From assembly GCF_042477335.2 (NCBI RefSeq), contig NC_091250.1:61387384-61451383 (forward strand): a DNA stretch of 64,000 bases, given 5' to 3'. Shown in pieces: positions 11,296 through 22,075 of this stretch (its first letter is position 1; each line of letters opens with the position of its first letter). The notes below the pieces were generated by a model that saw only the letters and a program-made list of their open reading frames with translations, made no database searches and had not been told where the DNA came from. Origin of the DNA: Ovis canadensis (lineage: Eukaryota > Chordata > Mammalia > Artiodactyla > Bovidae). The position numbers and the translations under genes are program-made.

Positions 11296-11526
11296 AGGAA
11301 TAGGATGGGAAGACCACTTTCTCCCTCACAAATTCCTCCAAAGAACATTTCAACGCCAAGCAAACTCCACAAAACAACTTCTGTAGGCTGGCAGAGGACA
11401 TCAGGCAACCAGAAAAGCAGACCATTGTCTTCAAAAACAGATTTTTAATCTTTGCTCTTAGGTTTTTGTTGTCTATTTTGTACATTTAAAAACCCAAACT
11501 TCACTACCCAAGTTTACCTGAGAGCG

Positions 11527-11955
11527 AGATTACTGGCTTGACCACTCTCTCCTCCTCTGGACTCTCCTTTTTCTCCACCAGGTGGCCTCTGTCTCTTTTC
11601 TCCCCCATCTCTTCTCTATCCAACTCTGTGAATCTCTGTGTGTTCCAGACGGTGGAGAACACCTAAGGAACTGGTTACTGGCAGGATTTGTCTCTCTCCT
11701 ATTCATTCCTCTCTCTTATCCTCCTGGTCACCTCTGTCTACTTCCTCCCTCTCCTCTTCCCCATATAACTCTGTAAATACCTCTGAGCGGTCCAGACTAT
11801 AGAGCGCACATAAGGAAGTGACTACCGGCTAGCTTGCTCTCTCCTCTTTTGATCTCACTGCATCTCATTCCAGTTACCTCTAACTACCCCCTCCATCTTC
11901 TCTTCTCCTTGTAACTCAGTGAACCTCTCTGAGTGTCCCTCAATGTGGAGAAACT
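11527..11955 (+). repeat. three ~146-bp tandem units in the L1 5'UTR
   Basis: Three successive units share the plan 'TACTGGC/TACCGGC', a CT-rich middle ('ctctctcct', 'cacctctgtct'), 'aactctgtgaa/aaa', then a 'ccagac...tggagaacacctaaggaa'-like end. The TACTGG/TACCGG anchors lie at 11531, 11676 and 11823, spacings of 145 and 147. This looks like the monomer-type promoter repeats of some mammalian L1s. Confidence 0.75.
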
Positions 11956-12486
11956 TTTCATCTTTAACCTAGATGTTTTATCATCAGTGCTGTATAGATG
12001 GAGAAGTCTAGAGGCTACTGTAAAAATAAAACTGAAAACCAGAAGCAGGAGGCTTAAATCCAAAGCCTGAAAACATTAGAGAACTCTTGAATTCAGGGAA
12101 CATTAAGCAATAGGAGCTCATCAAATGCCTTCATACCTACACCGAAACCAAGCTCCACCCAAGGGCCAACAAGTTCCAAAACAAGACATACCATGCAAAT
12201 TCTCCAGCAACACAGGAACACTCCCCTGAGCTTCAATATACAGGCAGTTCAAAATTATCCCAAAACCTTTGACGTCTCATAACCCATTACGGGTCACCCC
12301 ACTGCACTCCAGAGAGAAGAAACCCAGCTCCACCCACCAAAACTCCAGCACAAGCCTCCCTAACCAGGAAACCTTGACAAGCCACTGATAGAACCCCACC
12401 CAAAGTGAGGAAGCTCCATAATAAAGAGAACTCCACAAATTACCAGAATATAAAAAGGCCACCCCAAACGCAGCAATATAACCAAG

Positions 12487-13410
12487 ATGACAAGACAGAG
12501 GAATACTCAGCAGGTAAAGGAACAGGAGAGTTGCCCACCAAACCAAACAAAAGAGGAAGAAGTAGGGAATCTACCGGAGAAGGAATTCCGAATATTGATA
12601 GTGAAAATGATCCAAAATCTTGAAATCAAAATGGAATCACAGATAAATAGCCTAGAGACAAGGATTGAGAAGATGCAAGAAAGGTTTAACAAGGACCTAG
12701 AAGAAATAAAAAAGAGCCAAAATATAATGAATAACGCAATAAATGAGATCAGAAACACTCTGGAGGCAACAAATAGTAGAATAACGGACGCAGAAGATAG
12801 GATTAGTGAAATAGAAGATAGAATGGTAGAAATAAATGAATCAGAGAGGAAACAAGAAAAACGAATTAAAAGAAACGAGGACAATCTCAGAGACCTCCAG
12901 GACAATATGAAACGCTCCAACATTCGAATTATAGGAGTCCCAGAAGAAGAAGACAGAAAGAAAGATCATGAGAAAATCCTTGAGGAGATAATAGTTGAAA
13001 ACTTCCCTAAAATGGGGAAGGAAATAATCACCCAAGTCCAAGAAACACAGAGAGTTCCAAATAGGATAAACCCAAGGCGAAACACCCCAAGACACATATT
13101 AATCAAATAACAAAGATCAAACACAAAGAACAAATATTAAAAGCAGCAAGGGAAAAAAAAAATAACACACAAGGGGATTCCCATAAGGATAACAGCTGAT
13201 CTTTCAATAGAAACTCTTCAGGCCAGGAGGGAATGGCAAGACATACTTAAAGTGATGAAAGTCAATAACCTACAGCCCAGATTACTGTACCCAGCAAGGA
13301 TCTCATTCAAATACGAAGGAGAAATCAAAAGCTTTACAGACAAGCAAAAGCTGAGAGAATTCAGCACCACCAAACCAGCTCTCCAACAAATTCTAAAGGA
13401 TATTCTCTAG
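12487..13410 (+). pseudogene. L1 ORF1 (RNA-binding chaperone), frameshifted
   Basis: Encodes the L1 ORF1 protein, a trimeric RNA-binding chaperone that coats L1 RNA. Visible are a long coiled coil (heptad-rich stretch, about residues 45-135, with many E, K, I, N) and the RRM region containing 'NIRIIGVPE' near residue 145. Reading stops at a TAA at 13108-13110 after 207 residues. A one-base loss near 13107 moves the frame, and a one-base gain in the A-run at 13153-13162 moves it back, so only about 50 bases are out of frame. The original frame then runs to TAG at 13408-13410, giving about 307 codons overall, close to the usual ORF1 length. It is a dead copy. Confidence 0.88.
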
Positions 13411-13461
13411 ACAGGAAACACGAAAAGGGTGTATAAACCCGAACCCAAAACAATAAAGTAA

Positions 13462-16400
13462 ATGGTAACGGGATCATACTTATCAATAATTACCTTAAAC
13501 GTAAATGGGTTGAACGCCCAACCAAAAGACAAAGACTGGCCGAATGGATACAAAAACAAGACCCCTCTATATGTTGCTTACAAAAGACCCACCTCAAAAC
13601 AAGGGACACATACAGACTGAAAGTGAAGGGCTGGAAAAAGATATACCACGCAAATAGAGACCAAAAGAAAGCAGGAGTGGCAATACTCATATCCGATAAA
13701 ATAGACTTTAAAACAAAGGCTGTGAAAAGAGACAAAGAAGGCCACTACATAATGATCAAAGGAACAATCCAAGAAGAAGATATAACAATTATAAATATAT
13801 ATGCACCCAATATAGGAGCACCACAATATGTAAGACAAATGCTAACAAGTATGAAAGGGGAAATCAACAATAACACAATAATAGTGGGAGACTTTAATAC
13901 CCCACTCACTCCTATGGACAGATCAACTAAACAGAAAATTAACAAAGAAACACAAACTTTAAATGATACATTAGATCAGTTAGACCTAATTGCTATCTAT
14001 AGGACATTTCACCCCAAAACAATGAATTTCACCTTTTTTTCAAGTGCTCACGGAACCTTCTCCAGGATAGATCACATCCTGGGCCATAAATCTAAACTTG
14101 ATAAATTCAAAAAAATCGAAATCATTCCAAGCATCTTTTCTGACCATAATGCATTAAGATTAGATCTCAATTACAGGAGAAAAACTATTAAAAATTCCAA
14201 CATATGGAGGTTGAACAACACACTTCTGAATAACCAACAAATCACAGAAGAAATCAAAAAAGAAATCAAAATATGCATAGAAATGAATGAAAATGAAAAC
14301 ACAACAACCCAAAACCTGTGGGACACTATAAAAGCAGTGCTAAGAGGAAAGTTCATAGCAATACAGGCATACCTCAAGAAACAAGAAAAAACTCAAATAA
14401 ATAACCTAACTCTACAACTAAAGCAACTAGAAAAGGAAGAATTGGAGAACCCCAGAGTTAGTAGAAGGAAAGAAATCTTAAAAATTAGGGCAGAAATCAA
14501 TGCAAAAGAAACAAAAGAGACCATAGCAAAAATCAACAAAGCCAAAAGCTGGTTCTTTGAAAGGATAAATAAAATTGACAAACCATTAGCCAGACTCATC
14601 AAGAAGCAAAGAGAGAAAAATCAAATCAACAAAATTAGAAATGAAAATGGAGAGATCACAACAGACAACACAGAAATACAAAGGATCATAAGAGACTACT
14701 ATCGGCAGTTGTATGCCAATAAAATGGACAACGTGGAAGAAATGGACAAATTCTTAGAAAAGTACAATTTTCCAAAACTGAACCAGGAAGAAATAGAAAA
14801 TCTTAACAGACCCATCACAAACACGGAAATTGATACTGTAATCAGAAATCTTCCAGCAAACAAAAGCCCAGGTCCAGATGGCTTCACAGCTGAATTCTAC
14901 CAAAAAATTTCGAGAAGAGCTAACACCTATCCTCCTCAAACTCTTCCAGAAAATTGCAGAGGAAGGTACACTTCCAAACTCATTCTATGAGGCCACCATC
15001 ACCCTAATACCAAAACCTGACAAAGATGTCACAGAAAAAGAAAACTACAGGCCAATATCACTGATGAACATAGATGCAAAAATCCTCAACAAAATTCTAG
15101 CAATCAGAATCCAACAACACATTAAAAAGATCATACACCATGACCAAGTGGGCTTTATCCCAGGGATGCAAGGATTCTTCAATATCCGCAAATCAATCAA
15201 TGTAATTCACCACATTAACAAATTGAAAAATAAAAACCATATGATTATCTCAATAGATGCAGAGAAGGCCTTTGACAAAATTCAACATCCATTTATGATA
15301 AAAACTCTCCAGAAAGCAGGAATAGAAGGAACATACCTCAACATAATAAAAGCTATATATGACAAACCCACAGCAAACATTATCCTCAATGGTGAAAAAT
15401 TGAAAGCATTTCCCCTAAAGTCAGGAACAAGACAAGGGTGTCCACTTTCACCGCTACTATTCAACATAGTTCTGGAAGTTTTGGCCACAGCAATCAGAGC
15501 AGAAAAAGAAATAAAAGGAATCCAAGTTGGAAAAGAAGAAGTAAAACTCTCACTGTTTGCAGATGACATGATCCTCTACATGGAAAACCCTAAAGACTCC
15601 ACCAGAAAATTACTAGAGCTAATCAATGAATATAGTAAAGTTGCAGGATATAAAATCAACACACAGAAATCCCTTGCATTCCTATACACGAATAATGAGA
15701 AAGTAGAAAAAGAAATTAAGGAATCAATTCCATTCACCATTGCAACGAAAAGAATAAAATACTTAGGAATATATATACCTAAAGAAACTAAAGACCTATA
15801 TATAGAAAACTATAAAACACTGATGAAAGAAATCAAAGAGGACACTAATAGATGGAGAAATATACCATGTTCATGGATCGGAAGAATCAATATAGTGAAA
15901 ATGAGTATACTACCCAAAGCAATTTACAAATTCAATGCAATCCCTATCAAGCTACCAGCCACATTTTTCACAGAACTAGAACAAATCATTTCAAGATTTG
16001 TATGGAAATACAAAAAACCTCGAATAGCCAAAGCAATCTTGAGAAAGAAGAATGGAACTGGAGGAATCAACTTGCCTGACTTCAGGCTCTACTACAAAGC
16101 CACAGTCATCAAGACAGTATGGTACTGGCACAAAGACAGACATATAGATCAATAGAAAGCCCATATAGATCATATAGAAAGCCCAGAGATAAATCCACAC
16201 ACATATGGACACCTTATCTTTGACAAAGGAGGCAAGAATATACAATGGAGTAAAGACAATCTCTTTAACAAATGGTGCTGGGAAAACTGGTCAACCACTT
16301 GTAAAAGAATGAAACTAGATCACTTTCTAACACTGCACACAAAAATAAACTCAAAATGGATTAAAGATCTAAATGTAAGATCAGAAACTATAAAACTCCT

Positions 16401-17267
16401 AGAGGAGAACCTAGGCAAAACACTCTCAGACATAAATCACAGCAGGATCCTCTATGATCCACCTCCCAGAATTCTGGAAATAAAAGCAAAAATAAATAAA
16501 TGGGATCTAATTAAAATTAAAAGCTTCTGCACAACAAAGGAAAATATAAGCAAGGTGAAAAGACAGCCTTCTGAATGGGAGACAATAATAGCAAATGAAG
16601 CAACTGACAAACAACTAATCTCAAAAATATACAAGCAACTTATGCAGCTCAATTCCAGAAAAATAAACAACCCAATCAAAAAATGGGCCAAAGAACTAAA
16701 TAGACATTTCTCCAAAGAAGACATACGGATGGCTAACAAACACATGAAAAGATGCTCAACTTCACTCATTATTAGAGAAATGCAAATCAAAACCATAATG
16801 AGGTACCACTTCACACCAGTCAGAATGTCTGCGATCCAAAAATCTGCAAGCAATAAATGCTGGAGAGGGTGTGGAGAAAAGGGAACCCTCCTACACTGTT
16901 GGTGGGAATGCAAACTAATACAGCCACTATGGAGAACAGTGTGGAGATTCCTTAAAAAATTGCAATCCCACTGCTGGGCATACACACCGAGGAAACCAGA
17001 ATTGAAGGAGACACATGTACCCCAATGTTCATCGCAGCACTGTTTATAATAGCCAGGACATGGAAACAACCTAGATGTCCATCAGCAGATGAATGGATAA
17101 GAAAGCTGTGGTACATATACACAATGGAGTATTACTCAGCCATTAAAAAGAATTCATTTGAATCAGTTCTGATGAGATGGATGAAACTGGAGCCGATTAT
17201 ACAGAGTGAAGTAAGCCAGAAAGATAAACACCAATATAGTATACTAACACATATATATGGAATTTAG
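13462..17267 (+). pseudogene. L1 ORF2 (endonuclease/reverse transcriptase), multiply broken
   Basis: About 1,268 codons, near the normal ORF2 length. The N-terminal apurinic-type endonuclease domain shows VGDFNTPL (13887-13910) and SDHNALRL. The reverse transcriptase domain shows the catalytic FADD at 15556-15567. The C-terminal region holds the Cys-rich [18 protein letters not shown] stretch (16860-16913). Breaks seen: a one-base loss near 13518; a one-base gain in the A-run 14902-14907; an in-frame TAG at 16153-16155 inside a 21-22-bp tandem duplication (16141-16161 and 16162-16183); and a small deletion around 16958-16968 that changes frame again before the final block 17025-17267. No functional enzyme can be made. 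Confidence 0.92.
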
Positions 17268-17488
17268 GAAGATGGCAATGACGACCCTGTATGCAAGACA
17301 GGAAAAAAGACACAGATGTGTATAACGGAATTTTGGACTCAGAGGGAGAGGGAGAGGGTGGGATGATTTGGGAGAATGGCATTCTAACATGTATATTATC
17401 ATGTAAGAATTGAATTGCCAGTCTATGTCTGACGCAGGGTGCAACATGCTTGGGGCTGGTGCATGGGGATGACCCAGAGAGATGTTGT

Positions 17489-17510
17489 GGGGAGGGAGGT
17501 GGGAGGGGGG
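17489..17510 (+). other. G-quadruplex motif in the L1 3'UTR
   Basis: Runs of 4, 3, 3 and 6 G separated by A, AGGT and A. G-rich 3'UTR tracts are a general feature of mammalian L1s. Confidence 0.75.
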
Positions 17511-17594
17511 TTCATGTTTGGGGACGCATGTAAGAATTAAAGATTTTAAAATTTTAAAAATGAAAAACTAAAAAAAAAAAAACAAATTTATCAC

Positions 17595-18345
17595 ATAATT
17601 GGTGTTGGAGGAGGTAACAGAGAGGATGTGACCGCTGGCTGACCCTGGAGCTAGACCCAGGCAATTGTAGGTTCCTCACTCCCTCCCCTGTTCTTGGAAT
17701 GTACATTCTCCCAGCTGTTTCAAGGACACAGCCTTGGGAGAGTATGGTGTTGTTGAGACCATCTGGGTGATATGTGTGACTGAGCCCAGTTAAGGCTTCC
17801 ATAGAAACTTTAAAAATTCTGGCAGGCAGGTGCACAAATCTACTTGTTTTGCGGCTGCCCAAGACAAGCCTCATATGTGAGTTTCCCAGCTTACTAAACC
17901 TGCCACCTTCCAATCTAAAGTGGTTGCCTCTTTCTAGGGTCTCTGCCTGCCTTCTGTGTGTGGGGCCAATTAATGAACGAACAATTGATTAAGCATCCTA
18001 GACAGAGCAAGACATATAGAAGGGCGAGCTCTGCTACTGATGGAACATTCGTGTGACAAAGCTAGTAAGTGGCTCAAACTTCCTGGCTTTAAAAGAATTC
18101 CAACTCAGTGAAATAAACCCAGAACCTATCTTCTTCCCTGAATTCCTGCCTAACACTGATGAAGTTTTAAAAAAATCTTTTAACTGTGAGACATTCATAG
18201 AAAGAAAAAATACAGAGGATTAGTGTAACTCAAAGATTTGTCACAAGTCAAACAGTCACGACCAAGAAGGAGACTGCCACCACCTCGGAGATCTCCTCAT
18301 GTTCCCTCAATCTTACTCCCTCCTTCCCACCAAAGTGACCTGCAC
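17595..18345. other. non-genic sequence, nothing recognised
   Basis: The sequence resumes after the L1 duplication. Moderately GC-rich, with open frames on both strands but no protein I recognise. No clear repeat. Confidence 0.45.
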
Positions 18346-18347
18346 CA

Positions 18348-18466
18348 GACTTTTCCTTTTTTTTTTTTTTTTTGGCCATACTGCATGGCTTGTGGGACCA
18401 GGAATGGAACCCAGGCCCTCTGCAGTGGAAGCACGGAGTCCTAACGCTGAACCGCCAGGAAGTCAG
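18348..18466 (-). repeat. CHR-type tRNA-derived SINE
   Basis: Reverse-strand copy: a T-run, 'tggccatactgcatggcttg', 'aatggaacccaggccctctg', 'gagtcctaacgctgaaccgc'. Confidence 0.82.
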
Positions 18467-18544
18467 ACTTTGCTTCTTTTCTTCAGTTACCACTTAAGCG
18501 CACATTCCTGATGACTAAAATTTCATTTTGGCTGGCTTGGAACT

Positions 18545-18985
18545 TTTCTACAAGTATTAGAATCAAACAGTATGAAAGTTTCGGTCTGGCTTCTTTAACT
18601 TAAATTATGTTTGTGAAATGAGGCTTATCCATTTTGTTCCATGGGATGATAAATAAATTGTTCATTATCATTGATGCATACTATTTGACAAATTTTTACT
18701 ACAAAAATGGCAATTGTATAGTAGTATTTCATTGTAGGAGTGTTTCACAGTTAATATTCCATTCTATGAATGGAAATGGACCTACAAGCCATTTTGTGGG
18801 CATTTTTGTGTATGCTTTTTGGTGAACATAGGGGTGCACTTCTCTTGGGCGGTGGCGTGAGAGTGGACCTACATACACTGGGTTTAAATCTCACTGTGGT
18901 TTAAACTGCATTCCCCTCAACTGTGATAAATAAACCTTTCAATGTGTTTATTAACTACTTCCATTTGTGAAGTCCCTGTTCTGGT
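18545..18985 (-). mobile_element. old L1 fragment (reverse strand), left part
   Basis: Wording such as 'aatcaaacagtatgaaag', 'tctggcttctttaactt' and 'ccattttgttccatggga', then 'tgggcatttttgtgtatgct', is typical of reverse-strand older L1 ORF2. It is broken and interrupted by a CHR SINE. Confidence 0.5.
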
Positions 18986-18989
18986 CTCA

Positions 18990-19114
18990 AGCATGTTTCT
19001 TCTTTTGGCTGTGCCCCTCAGCATGTGGGGTCCTCGTTCTCCAACCAGGGATTGAACCGTGCCCCCTGCGGTGGAAGCGTGGAGTCCTAGCCACCGGCCT
19101 GCAAGGGAATTCAC
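18990..19114 (-). repeat. CHR-type tRNA-derived SINE
   Basis: 'cttttggctgtgcccctcag', 'gggattgaaccgtgccccct', 'ggagtcctagccacc'. Inserted in an old L1. Confidence 0.8.
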
Positions 19115-19124
19115 AAACATTTTT

Positions 19125-19540
19125 CAATTGGATTCTTTCTTCTTTATGTACAGACATTCTCTACAAATTCTGGAATAAGCTCTTAGTCAATTATATGTGC
19201 TCCAGATCTTTCCCTTGATTCTGGTTGTCCTTTTCTCCCTGTCAAAAGCATCTTTTTCTTTATGGTTAATGTATCTTGTATCCTATTGAAGAAGTCTTTC
19301 CTACCTTGAGTTCATTAATATTTGTCTATTTTGTCTTCTAGAAGTCCTATTGTTTTGCCTTTTGCCTCTAGTTAAATTCTCAGGGCCGGGGAGGGGGGTG
19401 GCGAGGGAATAGGTGGAGCGTGAAGTTTCATTTGTTTCCATCTGGATATCCTTTATTGCAGATTTTCTGTACCTACTGTCTGCAGTGATATTGTTGTAAA
19501 GCAAGTGTCCATATGTGTTTCTGGGTTGTCCATTTTATTT
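19125..19540 (-). mobile_element. old L1 fragment (reverse strand), right part
   Basis: 'tcttagtcaattatatgtgc', 'gaagaagtctttcctacctt', 'tttgtcttctagaagtccta', 'agtttcatttgtttccatct' and 'ggatatcc' follow the order of reverse-strand L1 ORF2 consensus sequences. Confidence 0.55.
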
Positions 19541-19746
19541 CATCCTCCTCATCATACAAGTCCTCTGGGCAACAAATATCCTTATAAGGAAAAGGAGGTA
19601 AGAAAGTAGCAGAAAACTGCTGATTATGTGGTTGAAATTCTGCCACCTACTAGTCTTGTAACACTGGGGGACATTGTTTGACTTCTCTGGGGCCCCATTT
19701 CCCAATCTTTATATTTAGCTCATTGTGTTACAAGGATTAATGACTA

Positions 19747-19763
19747 TATATATATATATATAA
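19747..19763 (+). repeat. short (TA)n run
   Basis: About eight TA dinucleotides. Confidence 0.8.
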
Positions 19764-19849
19764 TGTTTACAACAGTACTTGTACACAGTAAGCACTCAAT
19801 AAAGGACCTTAAAAGTCTTTATTACAAGAAAAACATTTTTGTAACTATG

Positions 19850-19985
19850 TATGGGGACAGGTGTTAACTAGACATACTGTAGTGATCCTTTTAACTGTAT
19901 ATGCAAATAGTGAACAATTATGTTGTACACCTGAAACTAATATAATATTATATGTCAATGATACCTCAATTAAAAAAGTAAAAAT
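19850..19985 (+). mobile_element. old L1 3'-end fragment
   Basis: 'gtgttaactagacatactgt', 'gttgtacacctgaaactaat' and 'atgtcaatgatacctcaatt', followed by an A-rich end, as in L1 3' termini. A similar copy is at 56630-56765. Confidence 0.6.
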
Positions 19986-20529
19986 GCTACTGATATACAC
20001 CGCATTAGTTTAAGTGAACACATCTGTCACAAGAGAGCACATACTATACATTTCCCTTTATATGGAGTTTGAGAACAGGAAAAGCTAATCTTTTGTGGAA
20101 AACAATTGTGTAAAAGTCATGCCTTTGAGGGAAGGTGAGTTTAGAGTTATTGGGAAGAGGTATGAAGGAATTTCTTAGGGTGATAGAAATATTCTGTATT
20201 TTAATAAAGAGTTTGAGTTTCACAAGCTTACATATTTGTCAAAATGTGTCAAAAGATACATTTACAATTTGCATTCACTTTTGTAAATATTACTTAGAAA
20301 ATAAACCAGAAAAAAATATTGAACTCTGGTTACCAATATGCATGCTGAAGAATTTATAGCTGAAGTGAACTGATGTAAAAATTAGGCAAAATAGTGGATT
20401 AACAGGAGAATTGATAGAAGGATAGATACATAATAAAAGCAAGTAGTATAGTAAAATGTTTATTACAAAATCTAGGTAGAATGTATACACATATGCAGTG
20501 TAAAAATATTTCCACTTTTCTGCATGTTT

Positions 20530-20658
20530 AAAAATGTTTATAGGGTGCTTGCTTCGGCAGTACACATACTAAAACTGGAACGATACAGAGAAGATTAACA
20601 TGGTCCCTGTGCAAGGATGACATGCAAATTCATGAAGCGTTTAAAAAATGTTTATAGG
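20530..20658 (+). pseudogene. U6 snRNA retropseudogene with target-site duplication
   Basis: 20545-20642 reads as U6 spliceosomal snRNA from its first base (GTGCTTGCTTCGGCAG) through 'aactggaacgatacagaga', 'gcaaggatgacatgcaaatt' and 'catgaagcgtt'. It has several substitutions and lacks the last bases and U-run. A perfect 15-bp duplication, AAAAATGTTTATAGG, flanks it at 20530-20544 and 20644-20658, at an L1 endonuclease-type TT/AAAA site. It is therefore an RNA copy inserted by L1 machinery. No U6 proximal promoter elements precede it, so transcription is not expected. Confidence 0.93.
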
Positions 20659-20816
20659 GAATTCTCTGGTGGTCCAGTGGTTAGGACTCCAAGCTGCAGG
20701 GGGCATGGGTTTGACCCCTGGTCTACTGAGCGTGCGTGTGCGCACACACACGAAGAACTAAGATCCTGCACAGCCAAAATCAAACAAAAAATTAATAAAA
20801 ATAAAAATGTTTATAG
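20657..20816 (+). repeat. CHR-type SINE sharing the U6 target site
   Basis: 'gggaattctctggtggtcca', 'gttaggactcc', 'ctggtctactgagcg', 'aagaactaagatcctgcaca', then an A-rich tail. It is followed at 20803-20816 by a third copy of AAAAATGTTTATAG, the sequence flanking the U6 pseudogene. So two separate insertions used the same site. Confidence 0.85.
20728..20751 (+). other. alternating purine-pyrimidine palindrome
   Basis: A GC/GT/CA stretch with GTGTGCGCACAC, a perfect 12-bp palindrome, at its centre. It lies inside the CHR SINE and is a potential Z-DNA or cruciform sequence. Confidence 0.7.
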
Positions 20817-21431
20817 TAAAAGTATAGATAAATGGAAAACATGTATATATAATGTAAAATACCCTACACAAGTAAAATATTATAAATAAATATAAAATAC
20901 TTGGCTGTGGCAAAAAAAAAAGCAGTCATGATCTCTAATCTGCCATTTAAAAACTCATTCCATGCCCTAGCCTGATGTATAAAATCAAATTTATTCCACT
21001 TAATACCAATATGTATACATTTTTACAGTAAAAAATATCAATGAGTTTGATCACAGGGTACTGCCCAAGTCCCATTGGAGTATCTGCATCTTACTTTCTA
21101 AAAATATAAATTTTTATATTCTGATCTACATCTGGCCCCCGGGACTCAATAAGGAATGTGGACATGTATTAGCACAGAGACTGTAACTTTGGACAAGATA
21201 TTGCCTCTAGGTGGGCCTATCTAAATCAGTCAGTTCTACCTTGTAGGACAACAGTATGCAGATCAAGTTTGCTGAAGGAAAGCAGTTTAGAAGTTTATGG
21301 GTAAGCATAGGCTGTGCTTTATAGGGCTGAGTGATGATAGCCTTCTGGATTAGGACTGGAATGAAGATAGGAAAGTATGTTCCCCTAAAGGGACAGATTA
21401 TAGACTTTATATGCACACACCCTCTCCACCC

Positions 21432-21645
21432 TTTTGCTAGTGGTAAAGAACTCACCTGCCAATGCAGGAGACATAAGAGATTCAGGTTTGATCCCTGGAT
21501 CAGGAAGATCCCCTGGAGGAGGGCATGGCAACACACTCCAGGATTTTTGCCTGGAGAGTCCCATGGACACAGGAGCCTGGCGGGCTACAGTTCATGAGGT
21601 TGCAAAGAGTTGGATAAGACTAAAGTGACTTAGCACACACAAAGT
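21432..21645 (+). repeat. Bov-tA SINE
   Basis: 'gctagtggtaaagaactcac', 'ggatcaggaagatcccctgg', 'gagagtcccatggacacagg', ending 'agtgacttagcacac'. Confidence 0.85.
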
Positions 21646-21842
21646 AATACAAAACCCTACAATCCAAAATCAGAATCAAACAGATATCATCTCTGACCTG
21701 TAAATGAAACCCATTTCCATTTAAAAAAAAAAAAAAGCCTCCTGACTGAACCAGTATTTTGCCTTTTTCATTGGACCGTAAAAGGGAGATGTGAGACTTT
21801 CACTAGGTTTTCTGAAATGTCCATTTGTCAGCTCCTTTTTAA

Positions 21843-22075
21843 GAGTTTTAGCTTCCCTTGTGGCTCAGACAGTAAAGCGTCTGCCTACAGTGCAGGAGAC
21901 CCGGGTTCAATCCCTGGGTCAGGAAGTTCCCCTGGAGAAGGAAATGGCAACCCACTCCAGTATTCTTGCCTGGAAAATCCCATGGATGGAGGAGCCCGGT
22001 AGGCTACAGTCCATGGGGTTGCAAAGAGTCAGACACAACTGAGTGCAGTTCACTTCACTTTGTTAGGAGTTTTAG
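21843..22075 (+). repeat. Bov-tA SINE with target-site duplication
   Basis: Complete copy from 'cttcccttgtggctcagaca' to 'cagacacaactgagtg', flanked by GAGTTTTAG at 21843-21851 and 22067-22075. Confidence 0.9.

Larger units (their letters stand above)
11273..17583 (+). mobile_element. full-length L1 LINE (ruminant type), inactive
   Basis: A complete-length L1 of about 6.3 kb: 5'UTR (11273-12486), ORF1 (12487-13410), ORF2 (13462-17267), 3'UTR and A-tail (17268-17583). Flanking duplications AAATTTATCAC at 11262-11272 and 17584-17594 (14 bp with one mismatch if the preceding A's are counted) sit at an L1 endonuclease-type TTT/AAAA site at 11256-11262, so this was a canonical target-primed insertion. 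Both ORFs are broken by frameshifts, and ORF2 by an in-frame stop as well, so it cannot move on its own. The perfect short duplication, full length and lack of nested SINEs suggest a fairly recent insertion. Confidence 0.95.

Noticed and set aside
12507-12923. 138-residue reverse-strand Ser/Ile/Phe-rich frame
   Set aside because: Antisense of the L1 ORF1 coiled coil.
16452-17069. 205-residue reverse-strand frame
   Set aside because: Antisense of L1 ORF2.
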